Origin: Mimachlamys varia | Lineage: Eukaryota > Mollusca > Bivalvia > Pectinida > Pectinidae | Length of the DNA: 64,000 bases | Assembly: GCA_947623455.1 (NCBI GenBank) | Contig: OX392538.1 | Span: 28,953,001-29,017,000 of the forward strand | Reading direction: 5' to 3' | Shown here: one piece after another, positions 25,701-40,700 of the stretch | How the letters are laid out: each line of letters begins with the position of its first letter | Position numbering within the stretch: the stretch's first letter is position 1 | Notes under the pieces: model-generated | Databases searched by the model: none | The model's input: the letters and a program-made list of their open reading frames with translations, nothing else | What the model was told of the DNA's origin: nothing | Made by a program: the position numbers and the translations under genes

Positions 25701-28700
25701 TGCTGCACATTCTAAATTTAGTAATAACAGTATGTAGAAAAACTGAATTTAAACTGCATCATGCAGCTGTTTCGTCCTCCTAGGACTCATCAGTGATGCT
25801 AGTGGCCAAAAGGTGGTAATCCAAATTTTCTAAAATAATGTTGAAGCTGAAGATTCAGGTGCGTAAAACCACACTATTTTATGAATTTAGGAGTAAAATT
25901 AAACTAGTTCTGTATAATTTCATATTTTAAAACGGGTATAGTATGTACTGTGCCAATATTCTAATGAGATAACCGTGGCTATGGAGGCTCCAAAACACCA
26001 AGGGGATTAAAAAATCCACCTGCAGAGACTGCCACATCCAATTAAAAACTATTCTTTTTCAAATATAGATGCTGCGGATACAGATACAGACGCATCACAT
26101 ACTATAGAACTCAAAACTTCTGTTGCTCGGGATGGCAGGAAACCAGTCCCGGCAATCAAAGATGCAACAAACGTATGTACTGCTCACAAAATGTAAACAC
26201 GATGTAAATAGGTGTTACTTTTTGTTTAGCGTGGGTTAATAATCTGGGCCCAGTTGTTCAAAGGGTGATTAGCTTTATCAGTGATTAGCACGAATTTTAA
26301 TTATCGTTTTTCTTTACAATGAAACCAAAGATTTAGTTACAATTTTGCAGATATCAAATATCTAATAGTGTCAAGTAACATGTAAAATTGTAAGGTTTTT
26401 TTCCCTTGTATATTGACAGAATTATTAACGTTTGAAAAATGTCTTTAAACGGTGATTAAGCTAATCACCATTTGAACAACTGGGCCTGGATTATCAATTG
26501 GCCATTTAAGGTATATTTTTTTCATCACAAAACTCGTTTGCAGTATCTAATGTCTCAAACTACGTAACTGCACGGACTGGTCAACGAGAAAAAACAATTA
26601 TATACCGAATAACTATCTCGAGACAGCAATGACCAATGTCATTGTTACAAAATAGTAAATGGATATTATAGCTATGCCGTTATTACAAGATAACTATGTT
26701 GTTATTCAAGGATTAACTTTCTATTTTGTTTAGGTTATCGGGGGATAACTACAATGGAAAACGGGTAAATTCAATAACCGGTTATGTATAATTTACCCGT
26801 TTTCCATTGTAGTTATCCCTCGATAACCTAAACAAAATAGAAAGTTAATCCTTATATTTACAGTATCTTTCCGTGAAATGTTCGTAACTATTTTGTTCAT
26901 TATAGTCAAATATTCGGAAACAGATTTCATTTCAAAACTAATGAACGTAGGAATGTTTCAATAAATGTAACAGCATGAAATTTGCAAGCTCCGCCTACGT
27001 TAATTGTTGGTGACGTCACACAATTGTGTTTCAAACTGTAGGATTTGCATAGCTCCGCCAACATGAATTGTTGTCGACGTCATAGAAATTTGTCACGTGT
27101 TTGACTACAGTTATGCAGTGATAATGATAGTCTGTTGAGTAATGGTTATCGAGTGAATGTCAGTGTAGACTGTAAATATAGCTATATAACGAGACGGTAA
27201 AACATGAGTTCGATATAGTAGGTAGATTGCTATATTTTGTACCGTATAGCGGAAAAATTTAGCGGGGCTTTAATTTGGCGATTAGGCGGGTCCGTACATG
27301 TATATAGATCGCCAAAATTTAACCCGTCAAATTTTAAAACCGCCAATTTAAAAGACGAGAACATTTCACTTTTAGCAATAATTTCGTTCCGACCGTCATC
27401 TACCTTCGATTACTCCTGTTGCTCTGTTAAATCCCGAGAGTAACTAGTGTTGCGTATTGTTGGTATGCTACAAAACAAATTTTATCAAAATGGATAGGAT
27501 ATATGGACATAACAAACTAATCTATATATCCCGATAGGATATATATATGCTCAACACCAAATTAAAACCCTAGATTTATTGAAAAACGCCAAATTTTAAC
27601 CCGCCAAAATTAATCTGTCACTTTTCATGACCAAATCGCCAAATTTTATGACCGTTAAAATTTCTCGCTATACGATATACCCCTTTACCACAACATACAA
27701 ACGGTCCTACCATTTCGCCGCTCAGAGCTAGCTTTCTACGATTTCTAGCACTGCCTATCTAGTACCCATTTACAGCTGAGTAGCATGAACCATCGGAATC
27801 AGGTGTCTTGCCCAAAGAAACAACATAATGCCGTTGCATGCCTCGAATCTGCAACCCTTTGGCCGCTATACCGTTATTTCAAAGTAGCAAGTCGTTGATT
27901 TGGAATTTCAAGAGCCTCTGTGTAAATCTTTCCCTTTGTTTATCTCCCAAAATCCTAGTTAAATCGATTTATGTTCGGATGATGGTTTTGTTGGCGTTTA
28001 GGTATCTTTTTCGTTTTCCTGGGATACCCTATAATTCTTAACTATTAACAATAAACAGAATGCATGACCCCTGTCCGTATGTAGTACATATTTTCATATA
28101 TATTAGTTTCGTTTTGGATACCGGTAATATGACAAAACATTATCCGTCGACTACATTGCCTGTGTGGAGCGATGGTTTAACAAAAGGCGGGATTCAAATC
28201 TCTGTATATCACTGCTGGCTATATGGTTCATCTGTATGCTCTTATTGATTTAATTTTTTTTATAAGTCTTAACTTTTGATCATTTTTTTTCTAAAAATCC
28301 AACCGATATGTTGTTTGTATAATTATATGTATTTTCAATTTGAGAAAATTACAGGCATGCGGCAAAATGGTTCCAATTATCAGGAGACCACAACTTGAGT
28401 ACGGTTACTTGTTGGCATACACTTTCTTTGGCTTATTTTGCAGCCGTGTGTAGGCCTTACTGTTTCTATGGAGGGACATGTATCAGACCAAACGAGTGTG
28501 CCTGTCAAGATGGCCGAACGGGACGTTTGTGCGAAGAAAGTAAGTTATTCTTACTTATTTTCCATAAAATGTATTATCTTTTACATGTTACTTGAAATCC
28601 TCCTTACTATGATATAGTTCTCATATCACGCCTATAACATAATCTCTTTAACTTATTGGGATATTCTAAAACATATGTAGAATAGTATAACATGTTTATG

Positions 28701-31700
28701 GTAAGATCAGTGCAAAAAATATGATATTTCATCTCTTGCTAATCAACATTATACAATGTACTGTGCATGCATTTTTGATAACTTATTGTGCTGACCTCGA
28801 GTTTGTTCCTATTTGTCTTTGTGAAATTGATTCAGTTACAACACAACATAGTATCTTTCATTTCCATGTTTTTCACGTTTTTCTCACGCCTGTATTAAAA
28901 CAGATACCGAATAAAATATTCCCGATACAAACCGAAAGTAGAAACTTACAACTATAACCTCTCCATAAAACTAACGGCATTGTTTTAGTGAGCACAAATA
29001 GTAAAGGCTGAGACTGCTCTTTATGCAGAATCTGGTTTAGTTATGCTGATGGCTCATTTAAATCAGAACCGCGGGGGAAAATAGTAAGCATAGACTCCTC
29101 GGCTGATTCCGTTAACCATCGATACCGCGCACTTGTCAAATCAAGTTATTTACAGAAGGTTTATATCTCAGTAGGTATCAGAATGAAAATATATCTGTCG
29201 TGTTTAATGATCCACTTTATCTTGTATCAGTTGTTAAAAAAATGTTAAACATTTCCCTTTCGGTAGATTCAATAACAAAACAAGAGCGCCCCCTCGCGTG
29301 GAATAGCAGAATAATTCGGAATAACCTAGTAAAACGCGTTTGGGTCTCTCTGACTTTATCAAAGATAATTTTTGACCGAGTAATCCATCCAATTCTCCCT
29401 CTATGGATGGTGACATCACAGCCAGTAAGTACCAATCGCTGCGCATCAATCATGTTTGGCGACCAAATAAAAAGAAACAACTTATTTATGTCATGGGGAA
29501 AACACCTCGAAATGGCTGCTACAAAGACCAATAGGGTGGTAGCAATTATGTAAAGGTTGTCTCCACTTTGACCGTTCAATGAACATGAAGTTATGCTCTT
29601 CCTTACCAAAATTAGTATAATCACAACCCTTATATACATGTATTTCAACGTGATTTTTGCATTTTATTCAAATCCATTGTTTTTATTTTTTAACTATTTA
29701 TTTATTTCATATGGTCATTTATTTTCATATTTGTAATTTCGTATTTTGTTCATGCATTCCTGTATCATGTAGATAGGTGTTAATGATTCATCATCCAGAC
29801 ATTTATGATAATAATACTTCACTGTATTTCAGAGGCATGTGCATCATTTCTTAAGCCCTGTTTTCCGGGTTGGTGCGATGGAAATACCTGTAAATGCTTC
29901 AATGCGTTTACCGGAAGTGGCTGTGAAGAAGGTATAAGAAATAATTGCACTTGTTTAAATTACAAGCATACAAGAACAGAAGTTACGTTATAAGAGTAGT
30001 ATGAGTAAGATACGATGATATAACTATATATTTTGTATTTATCATCTGCTTGTAAGCTTCTCATTGTGACCTTGTTGACGTAAATATTCACTCGTTTGGT
30101 TCTTATTAAATGTTGTTGGGGTCGGTGACACTATAATATTTAAACAATGGATAAAGTTCAAATGACGAAGGCCCTGCAAATTTATAAGAAACAATATTTC
30201 TCTTCCATTTCAATCCATTACGATACAGCTTGTGGTTTTGTTACCAGTGATATCAGCGGATTACAAACCCATCATCGACAGTTGCCAGACAAATTTCACG
30301 TTCTTTAAACGTTCACAAAATATGCAAATATACGAGCATACAGTAGATGCAACAGGAGCGAATCAAACGGAAATTATCTGGAGCAATCAAAACGTCTACA
30401 ATATCTTTAATATGACTTTCGACGTGTCCTTGGATTGGGAGTCCCTCGAGGAAACACTTCCCATGAAACCTGATTACATCGGCGACTTCGTGATTGGAGT
30501 AGAAAGTGCTATGGTGGACACCGAGTATTCGAGATTACCGTTACCAGGTATGTTTTATAGCAATGGGGTTTTTCAGCTGCTGAATGTTGGAAGGTTCATT
30601 GCTTTTAAAGAGATGCATCTCGATGGAGTGTCTTATATAAACTACGGTGTCTCTCAAGTCAATTAAAATCTTCGCTTCTGCACATTATCTTAAAACCAAA
30701 ACTAGCAACTTTGTAAAATAAACCGTTGGATTCCGTGGTAATCGTGACTTTGAAATCCAGAAATCTTATATGTTTCTTAATTAATTCAGACATTGTTGTA
30801 CCCATTTCAAGATCAACTGTGATCTGTATTCTTGTCCTGAGTACAACAAACAAAATATATCTTATATAAAGTAGGGAATCTTCTAAAAGCAACATTCAAT
30901 GTAGATAGAAGATTTGTGGTGCGATGACTAGAAGCAGCGTCTTTGATCCTTTTCTCACAATTATCATGTTTATGTATACCAATAATAATGGTTATTCATA
31001 TTAGGTGCATTTAATGGTTAATACTTTATGATCAGCTGCAAACAAAACTGATAAAAATGAAAGGTTCTTGTATCTGACTGGAATATGCAGTTACTAATAG
31101 CTATTTGTGACACTTTCGGAACATGACGTTTCATATGAAAAAAATATCTTACAGTTTTTTTATCTTCTAATACTTTAGTTGCTTTTTAATGAAAATTGTA
31201 TTAGACTTAAATAATGTTACATATTTAAACATTTTTGCAATGTAATATATATTAACATTTTAATGATGAGATATATATTAACACTTAATTCATAAGTTTG
31301 ACATAGCGAGATGTTTAATCGAGTTGTATCTAAAAAGTGTAACAGGTTCAAAAGTTGTTCTTTTTTCGACATGCTTCTAGGATATAAAGCGTATTGAACA
31401 GGAAACTGATAAGGATCCTCTTCTTACTTACATTGTTACTAATAATGAGAGCCTGTGTCTGCGCAAAACAAAAAATGGCGGAATAGTAACCATAGCAATG
31501 CATCAATCACTGTCTCCACAATTTTCAACAAAACACTCTTATTTTGATTATACCTGGTGTTCTATACTATAGCTTGATGTTATTTAAGCGTTGATAATAG
31601 GCAATTCACGTTCCTACTGGACAAATGCAAAATTATTGAAGCGTTTTTGCTTTGCATTGATCGGCTTAGAATTCATATTGCCTATGCATGCTGACAGAAA

Positions 31701-34700
31701 ACAGTTACATATTCTGTAATAATTTAATCTTGCTTGTAAAAGTCATGTTTTTATTTAGAAGTTTGTGTTATCACCTAATGGCGTCACAAAGTCGCCTTTG
31801 ATTTGATGATATCGCAGCGTTATAATTTCTGAGAGGACAGAGTCCGTCAATAAAATTTTAAAATATTAAGCTATAAGCTATATGGAGATATTAGCCAGGT
31901 GGTATAGGACAAGTAGTTAGCGCCCGATAAGGCAGCTCCTGCGACCTCCTCAGAATTGTATATGATAGAACTGTATGTGTTAATTGTATTTATTGTATAA
32001 GAATTGTATATCAACGTACTGTAAAGCGCTTTAGAGTGGCTTATGTTAGCTAGATAGGGCGATATATCAAATATTGTATATTATTATTTATTATTATAAT
32101 AACACAAAGAAGGAATGTACTCTAATCAGTACACTCCGATTTTTGTGTTATAGTTCTATAACATAAAAAATAAATAGAAGTTTATTCTTTATACATCTCA
32201 TAGATCATTAAATTACACTAATTTTTATTCAGCATCCACATCAAATAATCATTGTGTTTACATGTATTTGTTCAATGAATAGAACATCCACCACCAAGGG
32301 AGGGTCAGCAATGTCCAATGATGACGTCAATAATCTGCTATTAATGCCAAAATCGACATTTAGAGGAGATAATTCAAAAGCTTTCATTTGTTTTACTATA
32401 AACTATTACCCCAGGTACGACCCAAAGAGAAAATGTAACGGAACAAAACCAGACATACAGCTGTCAGGGTTTATCAGCGTCGAATCCCGTTACAAACACT
32501 GAGCTGAAGTGTCGACTGAGTGAAGAGAGTTTTCAGCTAGCAATATATTCTGGAGACTGGTAAGGAGTTTTATATGTAATAATGATGTTAACACATTTCA
32601 AATTAAGACAATGGTCTATAGGTGTTTCACTCTCCCGTTCAATAGTTTTAACATGTTTTGTACACAAGGACGATGTCCATACTGTTTACTTCTGAGAACG
32701 AAACAACAAATAATGAAATAAACAATTGCAAAACAATATGAAATACATCCTGGCTGACGATCAGTTTTGTAATAAGGCATACAACATGTAAGTATGTCAT
32801 TTGTAAATTATATGTGAACTCATCCCATTTTTTGTAGCAACGAGAGAAAAATGTGTGTGTTAGTCAAATTAATTGCAAAAAATACAATTATTTTATATTT
32901 TAGGTTTACTTTCACGTTTTCTGCTAAGGCAGGAGGTTACAGAAAGCTGATAGATACAAATACCGACCAACCTTATAAAACTGAGTATTACACTGGAAAT
33001 ATCCAAACGGTCAAGGTGATGCAATTCCGATTTGACTTTGAAGATCCTATCCACTGCAACACATCCTGCCAGGCAACCCAGCCAGCTTTGGAAGTGGAAA
33101 AAGACATAACCAAGGTGGACGGACATTTGAGTTCTACGTGTAGCATATTTGTTGTATAATGTTTGTGTACCCAGTATATCTGTATTGGTTAATTGCTTAT
33201 TCCTTTTGATTTTATATCTCCTGTAATAGTTCTTGAGCTTTTCAAAATCAAATTAATTTAACATTTGATAATGAATATCTACAATTGAAATTATTTTCTA
33301 CAAACAATTTTAGAAGTTTAAAGATGCGGTTGAAAACCTGATATTAAGCGGTTATTGTAGATATATACTTTTTTGACTAGAAATGAGAATGGAGTGTTAA
33401 CCAATTTGTATTGATAGAATTCCTTGCTTGGTTTCCAGACGCCTATTGTCACTCGTTGGTCAGGCTGGTCAGACGCCTTCAGCGGAGTCGCTGACTATAC
33501 ATTAGAAGTATTCAAACTGCAACCAAATCAACATTCCAAAATTCTTGAGGAGCCAGATCCCCTGGGACCTGATGTAATGTATCGAATGAATCACACTACT
33601 TCATCTATAGTTTTCACCAAAACACATACTCCTTCTGAACCCGGGATGTACAGTCTGATTCTGGAGATAAGAGATGTAGCTAACAACTCTATCTACGTCC
33701 GAAGGTTCGCTCTGTTTGACCCAGTATCAGCAATCACGGTCAGCAACATTCATAAACTGTTTGTTTCTTCTGCTGAAGCAGATACTGGCTATACCTGGCA
33801 GTCTTCGTATGGGAACTCGCCTGGCGGTTCAACCAGTATAAACGTTACTTGGAAGGATTACTTCTTAAACAAACTTCACGAGGACAACTTCTTTCTCAAC
33901 TCTATCAGTCCCTATCCTCAACAACTGGACGATGGGGGCAGACGTGGGGAAGGATACAAGAGAATATTCCCGTGGTATGACGATAACGAAGGAGAAAGAC
34001 AGACGGCAGCGATCCCCAACGCCCGTGGTATTGTACAGTTCGACACTGTGATTGATTATGACAATAGTGGCGGATCCTCGCTAAGAGATCCCCCCACAAA
34101 CTGGCATACAATAGTTGGCATTAAAGATGGCGATACAGAAAGTTTTAACCCAGGCGACATTACAGACGGAAGTACGGCAAAAGTATGGGTTCGTGCTCAC
34201 GACGCAATGGGAAACACCAAAATAGAATCGACCCTTGTTCATTTTGACATGTCTCCACCAATTGTCATGAATGACCCCTCGATACAAACCAACATCGAAA
34301 ATGGAACTTTCCCATTCTCTAGCCGGTAAGTGTTAACATATGTTATAAATAATGTCTTTTCAATGTAGAGGACATGTATGAATATATATAAAAAAAAACA
34401 AAGATAAATTTGTTTACGAGATGCAGATAAAATGTTTAAGTCATAAATAGGACAACATATTCATTTTGAACAGGAGACGCTCATGCTGAATTTTGATACG
34501 TCACATACTTTAGAACACTTTATTTTAACGGTGTAAAATCCTATGCCTTTAGGACAATATCTTTACATGTTCAACTGACTACCAGTTCGACATTATTAGG
34601 AATAGAATTATTTCTAAAATATAAACGTTTTTCTCCAAGGGTCAATAAAATGTATTTTTTCTCTGAAACACAGAAAATTGCAGTCACTTTCAGAAATCGA

Positions 34701-37700
34701 ACCAAACAAAACTGACTGAAAAAAATGACAGAAATAATTTGATTTTAAAGAGCTTTTGCTTGTTATTCAATTATTAATTTGTATCAAATTGAAACAGAGT
34801 AGAACTTCTGAAATATATTATATTCTCGTTTTTAATAAAATGCTTTGGTATCATCAAATTAACGAATGCAAATTTACCTAATTAAGTGCACATTAGCAGG
34901 TGATCCCTTGAATGCGTGAATAGTTTATTCTCAATTAAAATGTTGATGCTTCTTATCTTCTGTTCTCCTGCTTTAAATGATGATTTATACCGTTTTTGTA
35001 GCATCAAAACTGATTGTAAGGATGACCACAGTGGAGTGTATAAAATACACTGGAGGTTGAGGATGGCAAATAACATATCTTTTGTGAAGATGGAAGGGGA
35101 CGCAATCAACCCAGTGGTAATATTCATGAATCGTAAACAGAATCTTGGCTAACATTTGCATAGTTTCCCTTTTCATATGCAAGTTGCATCTTCATAAAGG
35201 TTTTCTCTCATTCATAAACTGATTTTCAACCTCTTACATTTTCCTCCGCTTCGTGAAATATGTTGCTTTTGTTAAGCCTTTATTCTCAAATGCGGTGGCA
35301 TCAAACGCCAAAGTCCTTCACCCGTTCGGGGAGGGGTACAATATACCATTGTTTGTTCAGATAGCGTATGCTCGTAAGTAAGTAGGTTGTTGATTTTTTA
35401 AAGTTAAACAAAAGATCGCAAATTTCAGGGATCGTCATTTGCTAACTCGGTACACCAAGTAAAGTATGTCATAAATATCTTAAACATTTTTACCTTAACG
35501 CGAATTGTTTCAAACCGCGGCACAATTCGACGACAAAACCGTGATTATAATCATCAAGTCAATTCAAATTTAACAAATTACGAAGGAATGTGTTTTATCA
35601 CAGGATCAACGGGATCAACGTACAAGTATATAAATTGTATCAACATGGAATTTAAGCGATTCATTTGCCCGGTTTTTTTTTTATAAACATGCTCACCATC
35701 ATTTTCTTATTTTAGCAAAGTGACGACTGTATAAGAGATTGCTACAGGACCCAAATTGGAGAGAGGTACAACTACAGCATAGAGTTCGACATAAACCACT
35801 GCTGGATGAGGATACCTAAAGAAAACCTTGACACCCAAGTGATGGAACTCGCGATGGATATAACCAATTCTGCAATGCTTACCCAAACCAGGGTCTTGAC
35901 TGTATGTCAAATTCTGTCTGTTATATTCAAATTTCGAATAAAAACTATTACGTGTCATAGTTGTTCTAAGTTACGCCATCTTACCGTGTTAGTTCATTTA
36001 AGGCCCGTACGCATGAATCTGTTCTCATGCCAAAGCATGGATTTTGTGCTCAAGCCTAATGTCTTATTCCGGTCGTAATTTATTTAAAAAGTCTAATTTT
36101 GTCAAAGTTTCGAAAAAAATTTGAAGAGACTTTAAGTCGAAAACTGTTCTCAACATTTACAACGATTTTTTCTGACTCTTTTTCATGATTGGGGCGAGTT
36201 TCATGAGAGCACAGGATCCATGTCTGAGCATGAGGATGGTTTCATGAATAAGGGCCCTAATCTGTTTAACATTGTCTCACTGCATCACATAGATCTGAAT
36301 ATCAGTAGAATACAAGACTTTCAAGAAATTTCATTTAAAGTATTTATCATTTCCAAATATGACGGGAATATTAAGAGAATTTACATCTGTTTTAGATCAA
36401 TAGCATCAGGAGCTACAGCGGTATCGAGGACTGTAAGTATTTGATTATTGAACAGTAAAACGTCAAACCAATTAATAACTCGTCGCCAGTAAAATATGAA
36501 AATAACGTTTCAACTACCTAACAATGACGATGAACCACAAAAACATAGCATGCAAGCAATATTCGTTTTGAACAAAAAAAGCAAATTATGTCTTTAAAAT
36601 TTATTTCCGAACGTAGGAATTTTTCAATTGAGATGATTTTTTATTTAAATATTCAAAAACAATATTCATTAGTTACACACGAATATCTAAGTAAATGTAA
36701 ACAATTGAAATTTAAAAAAAAAAAAAATGTATTTTCGGGTGAACTTTTTTTTAGATTTTGGGCCAATGAATATCAAAATGACTCGACAGTCTGATACTGG
36801 TGTAAGCTTATCCTGGGACCACGCCCCTTCGTGCTATGCACGCGATACAATTCTAGTTGTCGTGGTGATGCCAGACAATAGCACCAAGACCCTGAGAGCG
36901 GACAAGGATGCTGACCGGTTTGATATTACTGGACTTGTGGCATCTACTAAGTATCCAATTCAACTCTACACTGTCTATATCATCGATGACGATCAAGGGG
37001 AGACAATAAATAGCCGAGTGTCCAACTACGTTATTGAGACATCGAGTGAGTTATTACGCTTTATACACCTAAATAACGCCTGCACTTGAGTCAACTCTGA
37101 TAAAGTTTGTTTATATTCGTTTTAGTAACATAGAACGAAAGGTCAGTAAGTCGAAAAATGTCTAGAAATCCATCGACTTTATGAAATATATAAGTTATAA
37201 AATTGGGAAAAAAATATCTAGTACACCTGTCATGTCAGGGGCGTAGCTGGAGGTATTTTGATGTGCAAGCCCCGCGACGTTTTCAATTTTGAGGAGGGGG
37301 TACTTCGTGGGGGGGTGGGGGTCACATTTGGACTTCAAATGGTGCCATTGTTTTTTACTTGTTTAAATCATCGTTTGGTCTATCATTATACAAATTATTA
37401 TTTTGTATCCGAAAATGGTATACAATATGTTTTATTTCCATGATGTTTGGAAACAAAATCATTATCCATATACCTTTCTTATGTCACTAACTCGTCAGTA
37501 AGTAAAACCAGAGACATTTACACGTAAAACCATCTTTGATTTACATACATCTATTTTTATAAATATATATGTTCTGTGCAGGACTCAGGAAGTAAGAACT
37601 CATGCTTGTGTTCTTAAGCATAATTTTGTATAATTCGAAGAGGCCTGGTTTCACGAAAGTTCCTTCACTTGAAAATCTCCAAAGAAAAGCATTTAAGAGT

Positions 37701-40700
37701 TAACGGGAAAATCTCAAGTTAAAGGAATTTTCCTTAATTTCTGTAATGCTTTCCAATTTAACTTAAGGAATTTTGGCCGGGCTCATTAATAATTATATTT
37801 GCTGACATTCTGTTTGAACCGAAAAGTAGTAAACATTTGCCCTTCTTTTATTACTCTTAGAATGATAAAGGGTCATTTTTTTAATTAAATCTAATACAGA
37901 TTTACTAAAATAAAAAAACCCAGAGAGTACCAAAGCGTCAACAAAACCATAATCCGAACTTAAAATCGATTAAACTAGAGGCAAAATATGAAAAAAGGAA
38001 AGATATACACCTACGTGGAAACCTCTGTACACGTAAAAGAGAATAAGACCATGTGTTCCGGAAGAGCAAGCGTCTTCTACTTCATCGACGACAACTGCCA
38101 TGTAAATATTGGTCACATCCAAGTAAACATCAGGTTCTCAAAATGAGAAACGAGTCCTCATTGTCAATAAAAACAAGGGAGAACACTAATGAACATACTC
38201 AAAAACGTCCATCTTCATATCACAAAGATACAGAACATCCCAATGAAACCAAGATGGCGACCATAAAACTTGCCCATAGTCTTCATCAACCTGCACATCT
38301 CCTTTCTATGTGCCAGAAGTTTGTTCGTCAGCAGCTGATATATATCACTAAAACCTAATATGACATGATTTTATAAAAGATGTCGGCCTAAGTGAAGGTA
38401 GTTTCAAATTGATGCTTATGTTTGGATGTTGTTTGGTATTTATTTGTATACAAATTTTCTCACGATAAAGCCATTACCTGTATTGCCGAAGTGAGCTGTA
38501 TTATAAATTTTACTTGAATTGTGTTGGCTTCGGTCTCCGACAACTTGCACAATTATATATGATTGAATATGTATGTGTATTGTAATCCTATATGCTATTG
38601 CATTCGGAATGAAATAAAATTGAAAATTGAAGTATTTCTAGCTAACACACTTTCTGCAGCCTAATATGTTAATCTGACGAATCGAAAAAAAGGAGTAACA
38701 ATATCAGTGGACTTTTAAGAATATAAGTTGAATTATGAAATTTCTCGACTTTAATACACATACTTTGGAAAATGATGTGCAAGCACGGGCTTATGTGCTT
38801 ACATGGCAGCTACGCCCCTGCATGTTGGGGGAAACCCCCGTGTCTCTGTAAGCGTCCTGTTTAATATGTAGTCGAAACTGTCCGGTCATGTCACGTGAAT
38901 GTTCCGTGGTGTTATCGTGTTGTCCTTGCACAGGCACTAGCCTCGTCTGTCAAACACCTATTAATATTATAGGTGTTTGACAGACGAGGCTAGTGCCTGT
39001 GGTCCTTGCATGTACAATTTAAATACGTAGTTCTTCGTAGACCAATAATATCATCATGGATGCTCACGAAATTAAAAGCCCATCGGAAAAAATAAATTTT
39101 ACAGTGTTTACAAAAATCAGATTGACGATTTTTTTCTTTCTCTTTTTCCAGCCCCACCGAAGAGCTCTGGTTTATCTGGCGGTGCGATTGCTGGTATTGT
39201 GATAGGTGAGTAAAGTAGACAGTGAAATAGAAAAGTAATGTTTACTGTATAAAGAAAGCAACACACGAACGTAATACGCTTTTACATATTTAGGAATAGA
39301 TATAGTATGTTGAAAAAAAGCTGCTTGGCAACCTATTCATCAAGAATCCGGCTTCGCTATTTTAAAGGTCAACTTAGTGCATGACGGTCGGCTTCAAATA
39401 ACACAGTGCTTTGGGGATATTAAATTGGGCTTCGTCCGGCTGTGCCTCTGTGTGTGTATCCGCGGAGATTTCCGGGCTATAACTTGAAAAACATTTCAAC
39501 GGATTCTGACAAACCCTTTTCAACTATTATGTTATCGTTTTAGGCTTAATGATTCACGTTGCATGTGACGTTAACTAAACATTATGATGTTGTTATATAT
39601 TAAATGGAAAGTCTTAAATGAAATTCTTCCTTATTACGTCTTGGCATATTTATAGTTATTTTTTATCTGCCAGCCAGAGACCAGTAGGTCTAAGTGAAAC
39701 CATGGACAGTGCGGCCTACACTCTGTGTCTTCTGGCTTGTCCAGAATTATTGATCTCATACTGCATAATTAATTAGCCTTAATTTATAACATTATATTTC
39801 CATAACATATAGATATAACAGAGCTGCTGTATGTATGTTTGTTGTAACTTTCATTTCAGTAAACATTTTTCATAATTATCATTCAAAACAATTAGATCCA
39901 TTGACTGTTTAATTAATTGGCTACTTTATGACTTACTTAATCTATTAATATATATATATTTCCATATACAATTTTGCCACCAGTGTATTACTTACATATG
40001 GAGAGCGCTTACATAGGCTGTGCCTGTTGCCCAATCCCTTTGACAATTAACATTTATATGTCAATAAAATCTGTTGAAATGAAATGAAAATGCCAATCTC
40101 ATGCCACTGTCAGTCATCACCTAAATATATGGTGTGACAGTTGTTCATGATCATCGCAAATATAATACAAATCAATTCTTTAATATTTCCAGTGATTCTC
40201 CTATTAATCGTTATTGCCATCGGTATTGTATTGCTGTGGAGAACTGGAAAGCTGGCGGTTATGTTAGAACGGATACGGTCCAGAAGGGACGCCGAGTCAG
40301 CGCCCACTATCGGATACAGTCATGATGTGATGAGAGAAAATGGACACCAAATCAGAGGCGTTCATGTATGAGTCTACAATGATACAATATTTAAGGAATA
40401 ATAATGAAAATATTATGACAACTGTTTTTGTACAATATACCTGTTAAATAATGACGAATTTTCCAAATTTTTTGTTTAAAAAATGTTTTTAAAGGACAAA
40501 AATGTCTTAATTAATAAGTCAAATGCATCGTTCAGGTGTATATTTTTCTTACTGGGAGACATGCATGAATGGTGTAATTCTGAAGAGAAAAAAAAATATT
40601 TTTGGAGAACATATTTGTGTGTTGTGCAAAAGAAAATCACCTTGCTCAAAATGATAACCAATCGTCATTCGCGAAATTCACTTTCTTTAAAACCAAAAAC

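Noticed and set aside
29217..29648. 143-codon - strand frame opposite a 117-codon + frame
   Set aside because: No recognisable domain, composition is non-protein-like, and the region is intronic and probably repeat-derived.
32254..32502. 82-codon open frame in receptor intron 6 and exon 7
   Set aside because: The coding frame of exon 7 (32415-32559) is set by phases of both neighbours and differs from this frame; the open frame is a shadow.
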